Source: Whitmania pigra (Eukaryota > Annelida > Clitellata > Hirudinida > Haemopidae). Taken from it: a DNA stretch of 64,000 nt. Below are positions 41,226 to 53,029 of this stretch, piece after piece. The DNA lies in the NCBI GenBank assembly GCA_021613335.1, contig JAJTWR010000260.1:1801501-1865500 (forward strand). The letters run 5' to 3'. Below the pieces are notes generated by a model that saw nothing but the letters and a program-made list of their open reading frames with translations, searched no databases and was not told the DNA's origin. Both the position numbers and the translations under genes were made by a program. Position 1 is the stretch's first letter. The number at the start of each line of letters is the position of its first letter.

Positions 41226-41850
41226 CTACCTATTTTGCAACCTGTTCTTAAGTACAGTAACGCGTTACATTCAGTTCGTTACTGCACAGCCCTGTAATTT
41301 CCTATCTTTTATATAAAAGCTTCTCGAAAGTGATGTATTTACTGCACTCCCTCATAGAAAGGTCTTGGCAGTCAGGCGTTGTAGATGATGACTGGAGAGC
41401 AGCTGAAGGTGTCTATACCAAAGGAACGGGACTCCCTTCGACTAAATCAATTCAGACCTATTTCGCTGTTGAATGTAGAAGGGAAAATATTTTTCTCTGT
41501 TATTACATTGAGGATCACTGATTATATGTTGTCCAATAAAAATTACAAAAAAAGATACAGCGATCCAGAAGGGAGGTGTCCCGCTCGTGTTTGGTTGCTA
41601 GAGCACTCCTCCATGATTTGGGAAGCTATTCAGAGAGCCAAGAGGCTTATTTTGTACGTTGCGTGGCTCGACTCTGCGAATGAGTACTTGTCGGTAACAC
41701 ACCAACTCATATGGAAGACGTTGGAAATTAACCAAGTGCCGCGTTACGTAGTTCAAATTATACAGACGTATTTTAACGAGTTCATGATGAGGTTCTCTAT
41801 CAAGACGTACACGACATTGACGATCCATGAGTTCGGCTTGCAGGAGTGAC

Positions 41851-43032
41851 AGCCCACCTATAAATGCTTGATGTAACAAACCATTCAAGGATAACCAACT
41901 ATACTTAATAAAGATATACTAAACAAAAGTTTTATATGTGCAAATGAGTCTTGAAGTTATGGAATAACAGTCATGTCATTCATCAGTGAATTTGCCTACC
42001 TAGCATTGCAAATAAGTTTTTGGAAGTTGGAGCAAAGCAGAAACTTACACTGAAGTTAGAAAGCTTGATGTATTTTGTACTCCGGCCCCGGCTAAAAATG
42101 TGACCCCGGTCTATCTCTCAACAATGATCGCCAAAGCAACCTCGTCGTTCGTCTTATCAAGTATAGATGGTTATGGAACACTTTGGCTTCCTCGCTATCA
42201 TAATGGAGGAGGAGCGGGGCTTGTGTTTGGAGCTAGATCTTGAGCTTCATGCCTAGACTGACATTTTTCCTTTTCTGAGCTGCTGCTACTCTCTGACAGA
42301 GTATGCTCCTATCTTTGTAAAGTTGAGGTCGGCATCCAGAGAAACGCTCCTGGAATTTCTTTTCAAAACTTGAATTTATGTCCTGAGTTTCAAGGGCTAT
42401 GCTGTAAATTCACTGAAACGGTTTATCGATAACTGATTCTAAAACAATGTCAATTTCTGACGAAAAGCAAATCACAAAAGTCTGCAGTTTAAGCCTGTCT
42501 TTGAAAATTGAAATCATTGAAATGCTGGGCTAAATTTGCTGAAGTGGCTAATTTGCTGTTTGTGACATGGGACAGTTCTTCTCGTTCAAAAGTATTTAAA
42601 TCTCAGTTCGAAGCTCAAAAAATTGAATCAGAGCTGAAGTATGATAAGGTAAGTGTGGAAAAGGTGCTGCGGCTGTAATAAAATAAGCCAAAACGTAGAA
42701 TTCGATTTCAAAGCGTTCAGAATTTCAAAAGTACTTTGGACAAACATTGTATGTCAAATTGCTTTTGTCATGGGTTTTGAAGACAACCAGACATGTCTCC
42801 TAGATTTGCTATTAATGATGATTTATAGCGCTGAGTACATTCCATTATACATTGAATTATTTGTTTAAGCTAGCCAATGTTTTTCTTCAATTCTACGTGA
42901 AGATTATTTAAGATAATTATTATTATCTCAAGATCGATTAGATCAATCATCTTGTAGGCGGGGTGAAACTACCGACTGACATTTATTTGTGACTTTTGAT
43001 TGGATGATATTTTGCCAGGATTTAGTGAATAC
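41851..43032. other. Intergenic DNA, unassigned repeat-like sequence
   Basis: No gene recognised. A GC-richer block at about 42085-42240 resembles old repeat sequence. The open frame at 42653-42868 has no recognisable domain. Confidence 0.35.
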
Positions 43033-44279
43033 CAGTGATGGGTAGTTACTAACTTAGTAGTTAAAAAATACTACTTTTAAAAAAATTTTAAAATAAAATG
43101 AAGAAAAATATTTTATTCCAATTTTACAATTTGTTACATCACTTTATAAATACAGTTTCTTTGTTTTCAACTTTTGCTTACTACCGCCATTTCTCGTTTC
43201 TGAATTATTACTCTTAGTAGTCGCATTCTGAAAACGTTTTATGTAAATTGCGATTTGGTTTTATATAAATTTGCGATTTTAATGCAGCTAATTTTGTCAA
43301 GGCATTTTCTTTAGTTGTTGAGAAAAACTCTGTTACTGATGACATGGACACGGATGAGCCATTATGTGATATTTCTGAATATCTTGTTGGCGAAAGTATA
43401 GCCGATTTGATTGAAAACGAACAAGATATTGATAATGCGGATAATGTGCTTCTTTTGCCTCCTCATAAGCGCTGCGGTAATCATACCTTAAATCTTGTGG
43501 CTACTGTGGATGCAGTGAAAGCAAGGGATAATCTGCAATACAAACGACTTTATGATAGATCAATGGCAAAGGTTGCATCATTATCAAACTCAGTTCATCG
43601 CAGTGTAAAAAAGGCTGAGGTTGTACAGGACATTACGGGTTCAACATTTTTAAAGCCAAAAATTACAAGGTGTCGTTAACAATCACCACCTCTGCGGACA
43701 ATGCGGCTCAGAACAGTGAATATGATGATTTATATGACTATATGGAAAATGTACCAAACTCTTGTGATAATGAGGTAGCTGAACAGCTTAATGATTATTT
43801 ATCAAACTCCGCAAGAAATGTACAAACCCTACTTAATTATCCAACTGTTTGTGCTGCATTCATCAAGCTTAATTCAACATTACCAAGTTCGGCAGCAGTT
43901 GAAAGACTTTTTAGTATAGCAGGGCATGTTTTATGTAACAGACGATGTAAATTATCGGATAATCATGTTGACATGATGATTTTTTTAAGAGATCGCTTGA
44001 AACATCCACTGAATACTTCTGTTTTTGATTAATTTGGACAATAAACTTTTGTTGAAAATGTTACTAGTGTAAATAAATGTGCTAATAATTATGTTTTGTT
44101 CAATTGTCCAGAAAATTAGTTAAAAAAGTAGTTAAAAGTAGTTAAAAGTAGTTAACTACTATGCAAGTAGTTAAGGAGTAGTTACTAACTACTTATTTAA
44201 AAAGTAGTTAAAAATAGTTACTAACTACTTTTATAAAAAGGTAGTTAACTACTTTTTAAGTAGTTAAAGCCCATCACTG
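43033..44279 (+). mobile_element. hAT DNA transposon, internally deleted (1247 bp)
   Basis: Terminal inverted repeats CAGTGATGGG, and 8-bp flanks GTGAATAC/GTGAATAT (one mismatch) as target-site duplication. Ends are packed with TAGTTAACTACTTTT-like subterminal repeats. Inside are two coding blocks in different frames (43344-43679 and 43670-44032). The second is the hAT C-terminal dimerisation domain. The N-terminal and most of the catalytic region are missing. Confidence 0.9.
43344..44034 (+). pseudogene. Broken hAT transposase (C-terminal part)
   Basis: The first block has HKRCGNHTLNLVATVDAV, the CxxH-like region seen in hAT transposases. A frame change near 43675 leads to the second block with LPSSAAVERLFSIAGHVL and MMIFLRDRLK, the dimerisation motif. 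No complete catalytic triad could be traced. Confidence 0.85.
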
Positions 44280-45412
44280 GTGAATATTGATAATTAAATC
44301 CAACATGCATAAATAAGAGCTCGGGAAAAGCTGTACGGTGCTGTTGCTGCGGTTGAAGTAGATAAGATTTTTATTGTATTAATAAAAGTTAGTCCAATTC
44401 CTTTGTTTTCGAATGGAGACTGGGTATTGGTGTTGGCAGCGAGACTACCTGTTACGGACTTCCAGGGAAGAGCGTATCAGCCTTGTTCCCTTGTTCTCCA
44501 CATTTTATTATTTTGTTTTTGTATATTACAAATCTTGGAGCCAGGAACTTACCGAAGGCAAAATACTGGGGGGAAGGCATAAATGACAGTTTTTCCCAAC
44601 TCCAAAAAATGTATACCTAATATTTTGTCGATATTTATTGCTAAACAGGAACTATTATGACCAACTCAAAACTTTGACAAAATTTAAAAGCGCAAAAGTC
44701 ATGGTACATTAAAATAAACAATGTCTTCCGAATAATAAATATAATTATTGTTTATTTAAAAAAATTTTCGATGCTTGTATCCGGACCCGAAAAATCAAAA
44801 TAAAATTATATTACATACACATTTAGCATGTTTGCATTCGTTAAAATATCGGTCATTTTCAATATTTCTGATTTTCAAGTTATTTTTGGAAACGGGTGTC
44901 TTTAATATTACAACCAAAAGTTTCAAACTACTTACACCAGTGGTGCACAACCTCCGGCCACGTCAGACCATCGACCAACCGTCAAGTGGACCGCTGGCTG
45001 ACAAGAAAAGTGAAAAACTAGGTCTTTCATCATATTATAATATACATTTAAATTTTGAATTCTAATTTTCCAAGTTATTTCAGATTATTCCAAGTGGGGT
45101 GCAAGCTGCCCCTCCCTACAGGGGGCGTCCCTGCTTGGAGCACATCCATCCCGAGGCCCGAACTTTGGAGACCTCTGTCGATCGTTTCTGATGGACTCTT
45201 TTATCGTGTAAACTCTTCAACTAACTATTTGTCTTGGCTGGCATTTTGAAATTTAATGTCGTTAAAATATTATAACAATACAAGAAATTTTAGAAACACT
45301 GAACCCCATTGGACAAATTGATTGTTTAAAATATATTGACCAAGATCCCTAATTTTATGTGCAGGGATGTGAGAATAATCCTATCCAGGATTTTGTATTT
45401 TGCGTTGTTACA
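44280..45412. other. Intergenic DNA with repeat ends
   Basis: No gene recognised. A hAT-like terminus CAGTGGTGCACAACC occurs near 44938 without a visible partner. The block at 45090-45180 looks like old repeat sequence. Confidence 0.4.
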
Positions 45413-45688
45413 CAGGGTCGGACTGGCTTAAAAAACCGGCCCGGAAAATTTGGTCGTTCATTCACTTCATTATTAAAATATTTTTTCAATAATTTAATAT
45501 TTTACTTATTAAAAAAAATTTAATTTAATTTTTATATATTTTTCTTTAGTCTCTATAACTACTTCATATATAATAATGAAATGTTAAAGTTCAAAAACAC
45601 TACTTTAAGTTGCATGAATCTTTTTATTTATTACATGAACAAATTCGTAATTATGCAAAACAACTTTAAGCAGTTAAATAACTCCTAG

Positions 45689-45800
45689 CGGTTTGGTCGT
45701 GGAGATGTTGACGCGCGCATTCGCATTGACGATTGAGCGTTTGAGGCAATATATGCGAGCGTATATTTCTAAGTGACGCTCAGTTTGCATTTACACAGTG
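45689..45800. repeat. 112-bp direct repeat copy 1, flanked by ACTCCTAG
   Basis: Nearly identical to 46095-46232, which has about 26 extra bases (GGCGGCCGTTTCAAAG...). Copy 1 has ACTCCTAG directly on both sides. The two copies bracket the LINE tail. Confidence 0.8.
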
Positions 45801-45887
45801 ACTCCTAGTTTTAACAACTTAAACATAAGAAACACTAGAGTCTAAATTTCTATTCACTATTAACTAGTATAACAGAAAGATCTAGAG

Positions 45888-46082
45888 GTGAGTGGGTTTC
45901 GTGTAACGCTAATGCCCATTGAAGTTGGGGCGAGAGGTTTAGTTGGTAAGTCAGCCTACACGTTCCTCACTGAAATAGGTTTATCGAGTCAGGAAAGAAC
46001 TTGGGCTATGATAAAAATGTCGGAGGCTGTAGAGGCAGCATCGTGTTGGATTTGGGAGATGAGAGGCCGTAAGCGTCGCTAA
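45888..46082 (+). mobile_element. Non-LTR retrotransposon ORF tail
   Basis: An uninterrupted C-terminal stretch with LMPIEVGARGLVGKSAYTFL and EAASCWIWEMRGRKRR and then a stop. This is the usual end of the same RT type as 41385-41849. Everything upstream is missing. Confidence 0.75.
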
Positions 46083-46094
46083 GAATAGTGATCG

Positions 46095-46232
46095 CGGTTT
46101 GGTTGTGTAGATGTTGACGCGCGCATTCGCATTGACGATTGAGCGTTTGAGGCAATATATGCGAGCGTATATTTCTAAGTGACGGCGGCCGTTTCAAAGA
46201 AATTATAACGCTCAGTTTGCATTTACACAGTG
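46095..46232. repeat. Direct repeat copy 2 (138 bp)
   Basis: Second copy of 45689-45800. hAT element B begins inside its last few bases, after CATTTACA. Confidence 0.8.
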
Positions 46233-47043
46233 ACGCCGAGAGGGGGGGGGGCAGGTGGGGTCACTGCCAGGGGGCCCGCATCTGTAAGGGGGCCCGGCCG
46301 GTCCGATCATGTCAATTTTTGCACGTCTCTTCGTTTACCGTAGGCGACAGAATATAATGTCCTAATAGCCCCATAGTTTTACATACTGTAAAATACTTTT
46401 ATATACTGCCGAACGAACAGTCCATTTCACGTAGGGTGTATAAACTCTGTATTCTGATGTGAGACGCTAGGGTAAGGTGGTGTAGGACGCCCACACCATT
46501 TTAGGCAAAACGGACCATTACAGATTTGATTTGTGTTGTTCCCTAGCAGGAAAGGTTTGATTTACCATCACTTCTATTTCTGTGGAGTTATACACACTAG
46601 ATTACTGCTAAAGTTGATTTTTGGTCTAAAGGGATGTAAAAATCTTACAAATTTAATTTGTCAAACCATCACGATATTGAAAGAGCAAATCCATTGCTAT
46701 AATAAATAACAACAGCTATGTTATTGTGTCATTTAATAATGGCGTCGTAACTAGGAAAAACGCCCACTTCGAGTCAACCATTTTATAACGCCTTCTTGCA
46801 ATTTATATAATGGCATTGGACGTCATTTCTGTACCACATGTTAGGTTACAAACCTAACCGTTCATGAAATTTTCTCATAATAACTGATGCAGTCGAAAAG
46901 TCGGCGCGTGTTGAGCGAAGCGTTTATTGTTGCGTCTCTACACGACAGGGCTCTGCCCGTAGAAGTTGATGCACCACTTACTCTAGAAGGGAAATTGGTG
47001 GGAATTCGATGGATACAGTCGGCCTCTTAGAAATTCAGTCGAT

Positions 47044-47346
47044 ATGCTGTTGAATAAGTCTGTCGCCATGCTGAACCGTCTACACGCTTTGAAAATCGAT
47101 ACACTGTTTCCAAACGTTGTCATTATGATACGTATCTTCTGCACTCTTCCGGTTACCGTCGCTCAAGCAGAACGATCTTTCATCACATTGGCCCGAGTTA
47201 AAAATGTTCTGAGATCGACAATGTGTCAAGAACGCCTGAACAGCCTTGGAATGCCGGCAGTGGAAGGTCGACTTGCAAGAACGATTGATTACAACAGTAT
47301 AATTGAACTGTCTGCACGCAGAAAAGCCCGCAAAGTTTTGTTGTAG
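47044..47346 (+). pseudogene. hAT transposase C-terminal fragment
   Basis: Contains CTLPVTVAQAERSFITLARV, STMCQERLNSLGMPAVEGRL and a basic ending ARRKARKVLL, which together form a hAT C-terminal dimerisation domain. The upstream coding region is decayed. Confidence 0.88.
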
Positions 47347-47829
47347 CCATCTCTCTTGCATGTCGTAAAAGTCGGTTCCACATAATTACATCGTTTTTAA
47401 GAACTTGTGTAGCTTAATCTCCACCGAAACACCAGTTTGCTTAGTGCACACAAATCTGTACACGTAGCATGTGGCTGGTTATATTTGACTAAGGCTGTGT
47501 GGTGTAACGGTCAAATGTGTAAGGACACAATTATGATGAAATGAAAAACTCACAAAAAATAGGATCACCGATGATTAGAGTTGGCTAATTTAAAGCGCCT
47601 CGCTGCTTGTTTGACCACCAAAAATTACTACTTTCATTTTGATTAACTGTAAAACAAATAAATTTAAATTAGATGACGAACAGCGTTTACCTTTGCAAGT
47701 CACGTCCAAAACTGTAGGCTGTTGACTTGACTATAACTGAATATTTACTATAATCGAAAATAGTAAGCTACGTATGGTTTACACGGTGCAAGAGATCAGC
47801 TTGACTGTTTCCGAAACTTGACTGTAACC

Positions 47830-48383
47830 CAGAGGCCTAGCCTGGGTATTTTGCGCCCGGGGGCAAACTATAGAATTGGCGCCCTTTTCCATGTCTATAT
47901 ATTTAATCTTACTGTATTACACTACATTTGAAATTGAAATAAAAAACAAATTTTAATGGCACAAGGCATCCATTTAAAAAACGTTCTGCAAACAGTAGCG
48001 CATGCTTCACCCAATCAGTCACTAAGATGATTTACATGCATAGTAGTCTAATACTGTCTAAAATAGATTTATTTTTCTTGATTTAACAGTTGCAAACTGA
48101 TCAATAACGTCATCAAAGTCTGTTTTCTCAAGCGTTTCTCTGTCCATACTAAGAAGAGCAGGATCACTGAGACGATCCTGTCCCATTGCCCCATTGTCCC
48201 ATGCAAACTGATCAATAACGTCATCAAAGTCTGTTTTCTCAAGCGTTTCTCTGTCTATACTAAGAAGAGCAAGATCACTGAGACGATCCTGTCCCATTGA
48301 TGCATAAAGCCTCATTTTGGCGCCCCTGTATCTTGGCGCTCGGGAACATATGCACCCCCCCGCCCCCCTTAGCTACGCCTCTG
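47830..48383 (-). mobile_element. hAT element C (innermost of the nest, 554 bp)
   Basis: Left end CAGAGGCCTAGCC. Right end reads CAGAGGCGTAGCT on the minus strand. Perfect 8-bp duplication CTGTAACC (47822-47829, 48384-48391). It encodes only a duplicated transposase tail on the minus strand, so it is a MITE-sized deletion derivative. Confidence 0.9.
48058..48315 (-). pseudogene. Tandemly duplicated hAT transposase C-terminal tail
   Basis: Two in-frame copies (111-bp period, 37 codons) of MGQDRLSDLALLSIDRETL...DFDDVIDQFA, followed by KSRKINLF. In hAT transposases such as the ZMYM1-like type this is the last segment after the dimerisation domain and is normally single. Confidence 0.85.
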
Positions 48384-48804
48384 CTGTAACCGACTCGACT
48401 ATACCCGGAATTGACTGTATTTTGACAAGAGGCCCGCAATGATGTCCTGCTCTGGGGCCCTTGTTGGCTCTCGGCGCCCCTGCATTTACATGGGATCGAT
48501 GCGAAAAGGTCGTCGTGAATCTCATCGATAACCATATAACGTGAGGTGCGTTACGGTGGAGTTGGATAGGCAGGATTTTCACCGACAGGGACACCCGCCT
48601 GATCAACGGGTGTGGCCCACCCCTCGAGAACGTCAGGAGTTGGCCAAAACGTTTGATGACGGAGGCACTCCTGATGATTCCCTGTCGGTTAGCTCCGCGG
48701 TAGGAGTTTCTAAGTTCTAGTATAACAGCTTTTTCATCGTTTCACTAGTCGATGCTAAAACATCTATGATTTCATTGTTATTGATTCTTGGAAAAAGGTC
48801 CTTC

Positions 48805-50125
48805 TCACAAGACATCAGCATGAATGATTGTAGAGTTGACTGGCAAATTTCTTAATCTGTTCAAAACGTATTTCAATTTTGAAAACGACCTCTCACAAGC
48901 AACTTGTGATGAGGATAATGTCAACACAAATTTGTAAGCCAGATATAAATTTGAATACGCAAGACTATGCAAATTAAACTTCTGGAGAACAATAATAACA
49001 ACAAACAATACATGTTCTGCAAAATTTGCATTTATTTCTGTGGTTGTTGCTGTTTTCAACTGTTGTGTTTCAATAGTAAAGATATTTTCAAGTAATTCTA
49101 CTGATTCAGATTGTTGAATGCTGTCTGAAACAAAGTCCGATACTTCCATTTCAAGATCAAATTATGTTTATCTTCAAGAGTTGTTTGAAAATTTTCCAAT
49201 TTCCTTGCAAAATCCAATAATTCAGTGTGAAGCTGATCTTTTGTTACAGTATCATCAAATTTTTTGAGCAACTCACCCAGGTGCTGCAGTGCATCACTAG
49301 GCATTCTTTTCAAAATTTCTTGGATCTAAACAAGATAAATCAGCCTAAAGACAACCATGCTCAGAGAATCTCTGTTTTAAACTATTAATTACTTAATCCA
49401 TAACCAGTGAACATTGACACAAAATTTATCTTCGCACTTTTAAGTGGTTGATTGGCTATAATTCGTTTTTCTTTCAAAACTTCAATGTCGATATTTCTTT
49501 TTTCTTGATCGTCGTTTGCAAATTTTTTTTGAATGCTGTTTGAAAATATTTTCAAAAAAATTGTGCCATAAGAATAAATTCAAAACTTGTCAATGAATCT
49601 AACAAAGCTTTTGCTCTGTATCGGACATCATTATTGAATTTGTTTGATGTAGAAATATCATGAAATGTTTGTAGCATGTCAATGTACAAAAAATCGATAA
49701 CTTGTGTTTCTTGATTGGAAGGTTTGATTAAGAAATTTCCAAATATTTTAGTAAGAGCACTGTCTTTTGCCCACCAACAGGTTTCACCAATTACAGATAT
49801 GTATTTCAATTTGCTAAATTCAGGCCAAACACTAAATCGTAAATATGATTCTTGAAAAAAGACTGCACATGTGTTTAAAACCCCAAATAAAGTAACAACT
49901 TCAACCGCTTTTTTAGTGACGTCACCCATTTCGAAATTTAAGAATTTAAATTTTATTTTAAAATGGGCACCATACATGAATCTGACCAGCTGTATTTAAC
50001 CAGGCATTAAATCCATTGTATTGACCTTGCATATTAGACGCACCATCGGTAGAATTGCCAATACATTTACTTACATCAATGCCTAACTTTTCAAAGACAA
50101 ACCAAGCCACAAATCAAATTATACA
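48805..50125 (-). pseudogene. ZMYM1-like hAT transposase remnant
   Basis: Reading leftwards: near 50000-50120 FEKLGIDVSKCIGNSTDGAS (a hAT catalytic-region motif), then 49552-49977 with ETCWWAKDSALTKIFG, then 49098-49313, and 48805-49149 with SSSQVACERSFSKLKYVLNR, the dimerisation motif. The pieces are in different frames with stops between them, so the copy is dead. It belongs to hAT element A. Confidence 0.85.
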
Positions 50126-50447
50126 TTCCTTTTCCAGTCGTTGATGTGCAATTCACTTTAGTTATTAAACGTTCGTATAAACAAAAATTTTATTAAAAAA
50201 TAATATAATTTTGCGTTAAAATTGACGTTATAAATTATTAAAATTGCGTTATAACTACTGCCGTCGGGAGCTTATTATATAAATATATTTAGAATCCTTA
50301 AGCAATAATTTTGCTGTTTCAGTTTGGTTATTTTTAATACAATCTATTATTTGAAGCTATCATATAATCAACGGTAATTTCAGTTAAAACTAAAAATATA
50401 ATAACTTTCTTTAAGCAGTTGGCGACTACCGACCCAGTCCAAGCCTG

Positions 50448-51195
50448 TTGTTACAACACAATTATTTTGCATTATTGCATCTAAATGTTTGTAATTACTG
50501 AAATTTGAATTGAACTTGTTTGTTATAACGAATTACAACGAGCTATTACTCAACGAGGCTAATACACACAACGATTTAAAATATCCACATCTTTGTTCGT
50601 TGTTGCATCAGCATATCTTCCCATCCGATTGTTCTCTGATTGCACAGCACAGGAGTAGAGAAAAGGTCATTCCCACAAACTATTTGAAACATCAAATAAA
50701 TTTAGTGAGCATTTATAAATTAATTACTGGGTAAATATTGTTATTATTACTTGTTAATATTGTTAATTCATCTTACAAAATGTTTCAATAGTGATTAAGT
50801 ACAAAATTATGAAGTTCGGGAGCTTGACCATAATATGCATTCCGAGCATGAAAATACTAATCTATCAAATCGTTCAATCCACATTTCAATACCAAAATGA
50901 TCAAATTCGCATTTTGAATTCGTAACGCCTTTACTGAACGTTGCCTGCTTTTTTAGCTTTGCCAATAATACCATAAGCGTTTATCGGCCGCGGATTTTCA
51001 AAGATTATGAAATTCTATTTTAATTATATTCATTAAAAAATATTTGATGCCTAATGATTCAACATGCATTCATGTAAATGAGTGGAAAAACTTTGTGAAC
51101 TTAGGTGAGTTCTGCCATAAACTGAGTGTTATTTGTTTCCTAAGTTAACTTAATATGCGATATTAAAATAACTGATTTTGCTCTTTAATTTGAAA
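50448..51195. other. Intergenic DNA downstream of the tetraspanin
   Basis: AT-rich and without recognisable genes. The part next to 51195 is probably the tetraspanin 3'UTR. The frame at 50510-50734 shows no domain. Confidence 0.4.
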
Positions 51196-53029
51196 TTAAT
51201 TTTTAACAAATATAGAAATACGAAAACAAACCAAGACTGCAGCAATGCCTACTGCCACACCGGCGATGATGACGATATTCTGCGAATATTTTTCGTACAT
51301 CTTCTCAACACATCCCTGTCACAGATAATCATATTTATAAATTGGTAAATACATATTTAAATAGTTATTTAAACGTTATAGTAAAACCATAATATCAAAA
51401 ATGTTATTAACCTGCTTTTCGAGTCCAAGAGGACACTGAGAATGCTCGACATCGTCGACTCCGCAACAGTCGAACTAAATCACAAATCAATTGATCAATA
51501 AAACAATTAAATATATTCGTAATAGTGCATATAATATTACTTTCTGTTCGATGAATTTCATAATGTTTGGGGATGACTTGTCGTTCTTCATATCTTGAAG
51601 TTTTTTATGAAGTACTTTTGAAATTTCCTGCTTAAGCTGTAAATCGATTAAATGTACATTTTTTTAAATGAAAACATTATAACAAATATTGGAAAATATT
51701 TCCATCATTCATAGCCGGATAATATTGCAACATGGATAGTTGAAAGGACGATTTCTGGATCCATCACTTTCATTGTTTATAGTAGCGACATGCCGGAATG
51801 TTTTTGCAGCGCAGGCAGGAAAATAATCTCACCTCCTCTTTCATTACAATGGAGTAAATACCAATGCCAACGAGGGCGGAAAAAATGACGAACAAAGCCA
51901 TGAAAAACTGTGAAAAATAGTAAACAATAGTGAATTAGTTGTAGAAAACTTAATTTTATTTAAAATTGTGACAAATTCCAATTATATATGTGTTAAGTTT
52001 TTGTTTTAAATGTCTATATATACATATTTTTTATGCTGGCAATCGTGTTGAATTAATTCACAACAATTGTTGAAATGCAATGATCATTGTTATGGTTTAA
52101 TATTTCTACTTCAAAACGTACCCTTAAATTTGTTTGTTTATTTGATTATAGTCCTTTGCATAACAGAGATGATTTGGAAATACCCTTAAATGTTTTCGTA
52201 TGTTCATATTTTCAAATCAACCATCAGTTATGCGGTGGAAGTAATAAATCTTGTCTGTTGGGAATAGCTTAAGCGACTTTAAAAAAGCAAACAGCCTAAG
52301 GCCGATTCATGTCGATACTTTGGTATTTAATTTCACGTTGAAGTTTCAATCAACTTTAAGCTGGATGAAACCAACAATTAGGAGGACTTTTGGAAACGTA
52401 TTAAGTTAGAACAGTGGAGAAATAAAGGTTTAGTTTTATTAATAATTAGTTCGTGAAAGTGAAAATAAAAGTCTTAAACTTCATTTCAGCACAAAATGCG
52501 ATTCCATAATGTCTATTCATACGAATTTCAGGTTTAATATTCGAATGTTTTAATGGAGATTTTTTACAATTTTTTCGGTATAAAATTCATTATCAGTTTC
52601 TAACTCACCATCCCCAACATGCATTGGCTTTCCTTCACTGCACCACAGCAACCCAGAAAACTGACGATCATAACAAAAGACCCCACGACTATTAAGCAGT
52701 AAGCGCCTACATTAGAGAATCCGTAAGAAGACAAATCTTTTTCTATTACTTCGAGTTGCGTGTCTTTGGTGGCGCTAGTGAAAGTTTCTGGATGAACTTT
52801 AATCCAAATTCCAACGCCAATCATGGCACATCCCAGGAGCTAGTAATTTTAAAATTATTTTATCTTTTATACTCTTTAATTTTTAATTAAAGTTGTTATG
52901 TTTTGAGACATTAGAGAGGTTTCAAAGGTATTTAGAAACGCAAAATGATCGTCAAAAGCTGACCCAGAATAGGAAGTTGAAAGCAAACATTAGATATTTC
53001 ACGCACGTGAAACAACCTTCCAAAACCAT
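51196..53029 (-). CDS. Tetraspanin
   Basis: Four-pass membrane organiser of plasma-membrane microdomains. Six exons join in frame to 216 residues: 52964-53029, 52609-52839, 51833-51907, 51541-51636, 51412-51474 and 51196-51315. The start MVLEGCFTCVKYLMFAFNFL has the family cytosolic cysteines and first membrane segment. TM2 is GAYCLIVVGSFVMIVSFLGC, followed by the classic CCGAVKESQCMLGM. TM3 is FFMALFVIFSALVGIGIY. The large extracellular loop has CCG (FDCCGVDD) and only four cysteines in about 65 residues, shorter than the usual 75-130. TM4 is NIVIIAGVAVGIAAVLV. The last exon could instead be spliced at GTTTGT near 51230 into an undetected exon, so the final dozen residues are less certain. 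I cannot assign a vertebrate orthologue. Confidence 0.92.
52135..52178 (-). mobile_element. 3' stub of the RNase-H LINE
   Basis: TTTATTTGATTATAGTCC followed by TTTGCATAACAGAGATGATTTGG matches the tail of the copy at 17085-17615 in the same orientation. Only about 44 bp remain, inside tetraspanin intron 2. Confidence 0.7.

Larger units (their letters stand above)
39930..41850 (+). mobile_element. Degraded non-LTR retrotransposon (reverse transcriptase remnants)
   Basis: Three colinear coding remnants. Near 39930-40020 is an RPPKSGEVNVDKDELEEHL-type segment, near 40300-40370 is EEVRRVVRNARNGSAPGPN (the usual start of this RT), and 41385-41849 holds RT palm sequence, including NQFRPISLLNVEGKIFF and HQLIWKTLEINQVPRYVV. 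The FADD catalytic box is not visible, and the ORF is frame-shifted. Two insertions break it: the repeat at 40031-40165 and the duplicated block at 40571-41099. Confidence 0.8.
46228..48482 (+). mobile_element. hAT element B (middle of the nest, 2255 bp)
   Basis: Left end CAGTGACGCCGAGAG. Right end reads CAGGGGCGCCGAGAG on the minus strand (13 of 15 identical). Perfect 8-bp duplication CATTTACA (46220-46227, 48483-48490). It contains a plus-strand hAT dimerisation-domain fragment at 47044-47346 and the inner hAT element C. Confidence 0.88.
45413..50447 (-). mobile_element. hAT element A (outermost of a three-level nest, 5035 bp)
   Basis: Left end CAGGGTCGGACTGGCT. Right end reads CAGGCTTGGACTGGGT on the minus strand, matching at 13 of 16 positions. 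Both ends are flanked by the perfect 8-bp duplication TTGTTACA (45405-45412, 50448-50455). It carries a broken minus-strand transposase (48805-50125). Inside lie a LINE tail, two direct repeats and hAT element B. Confidence 0.88.

Noticed and set aside
44938..44960. Another hAT-like terminus CAGTGGTGCACAACC
   Set aside because: No partner terminus in the surrounding kilobases.
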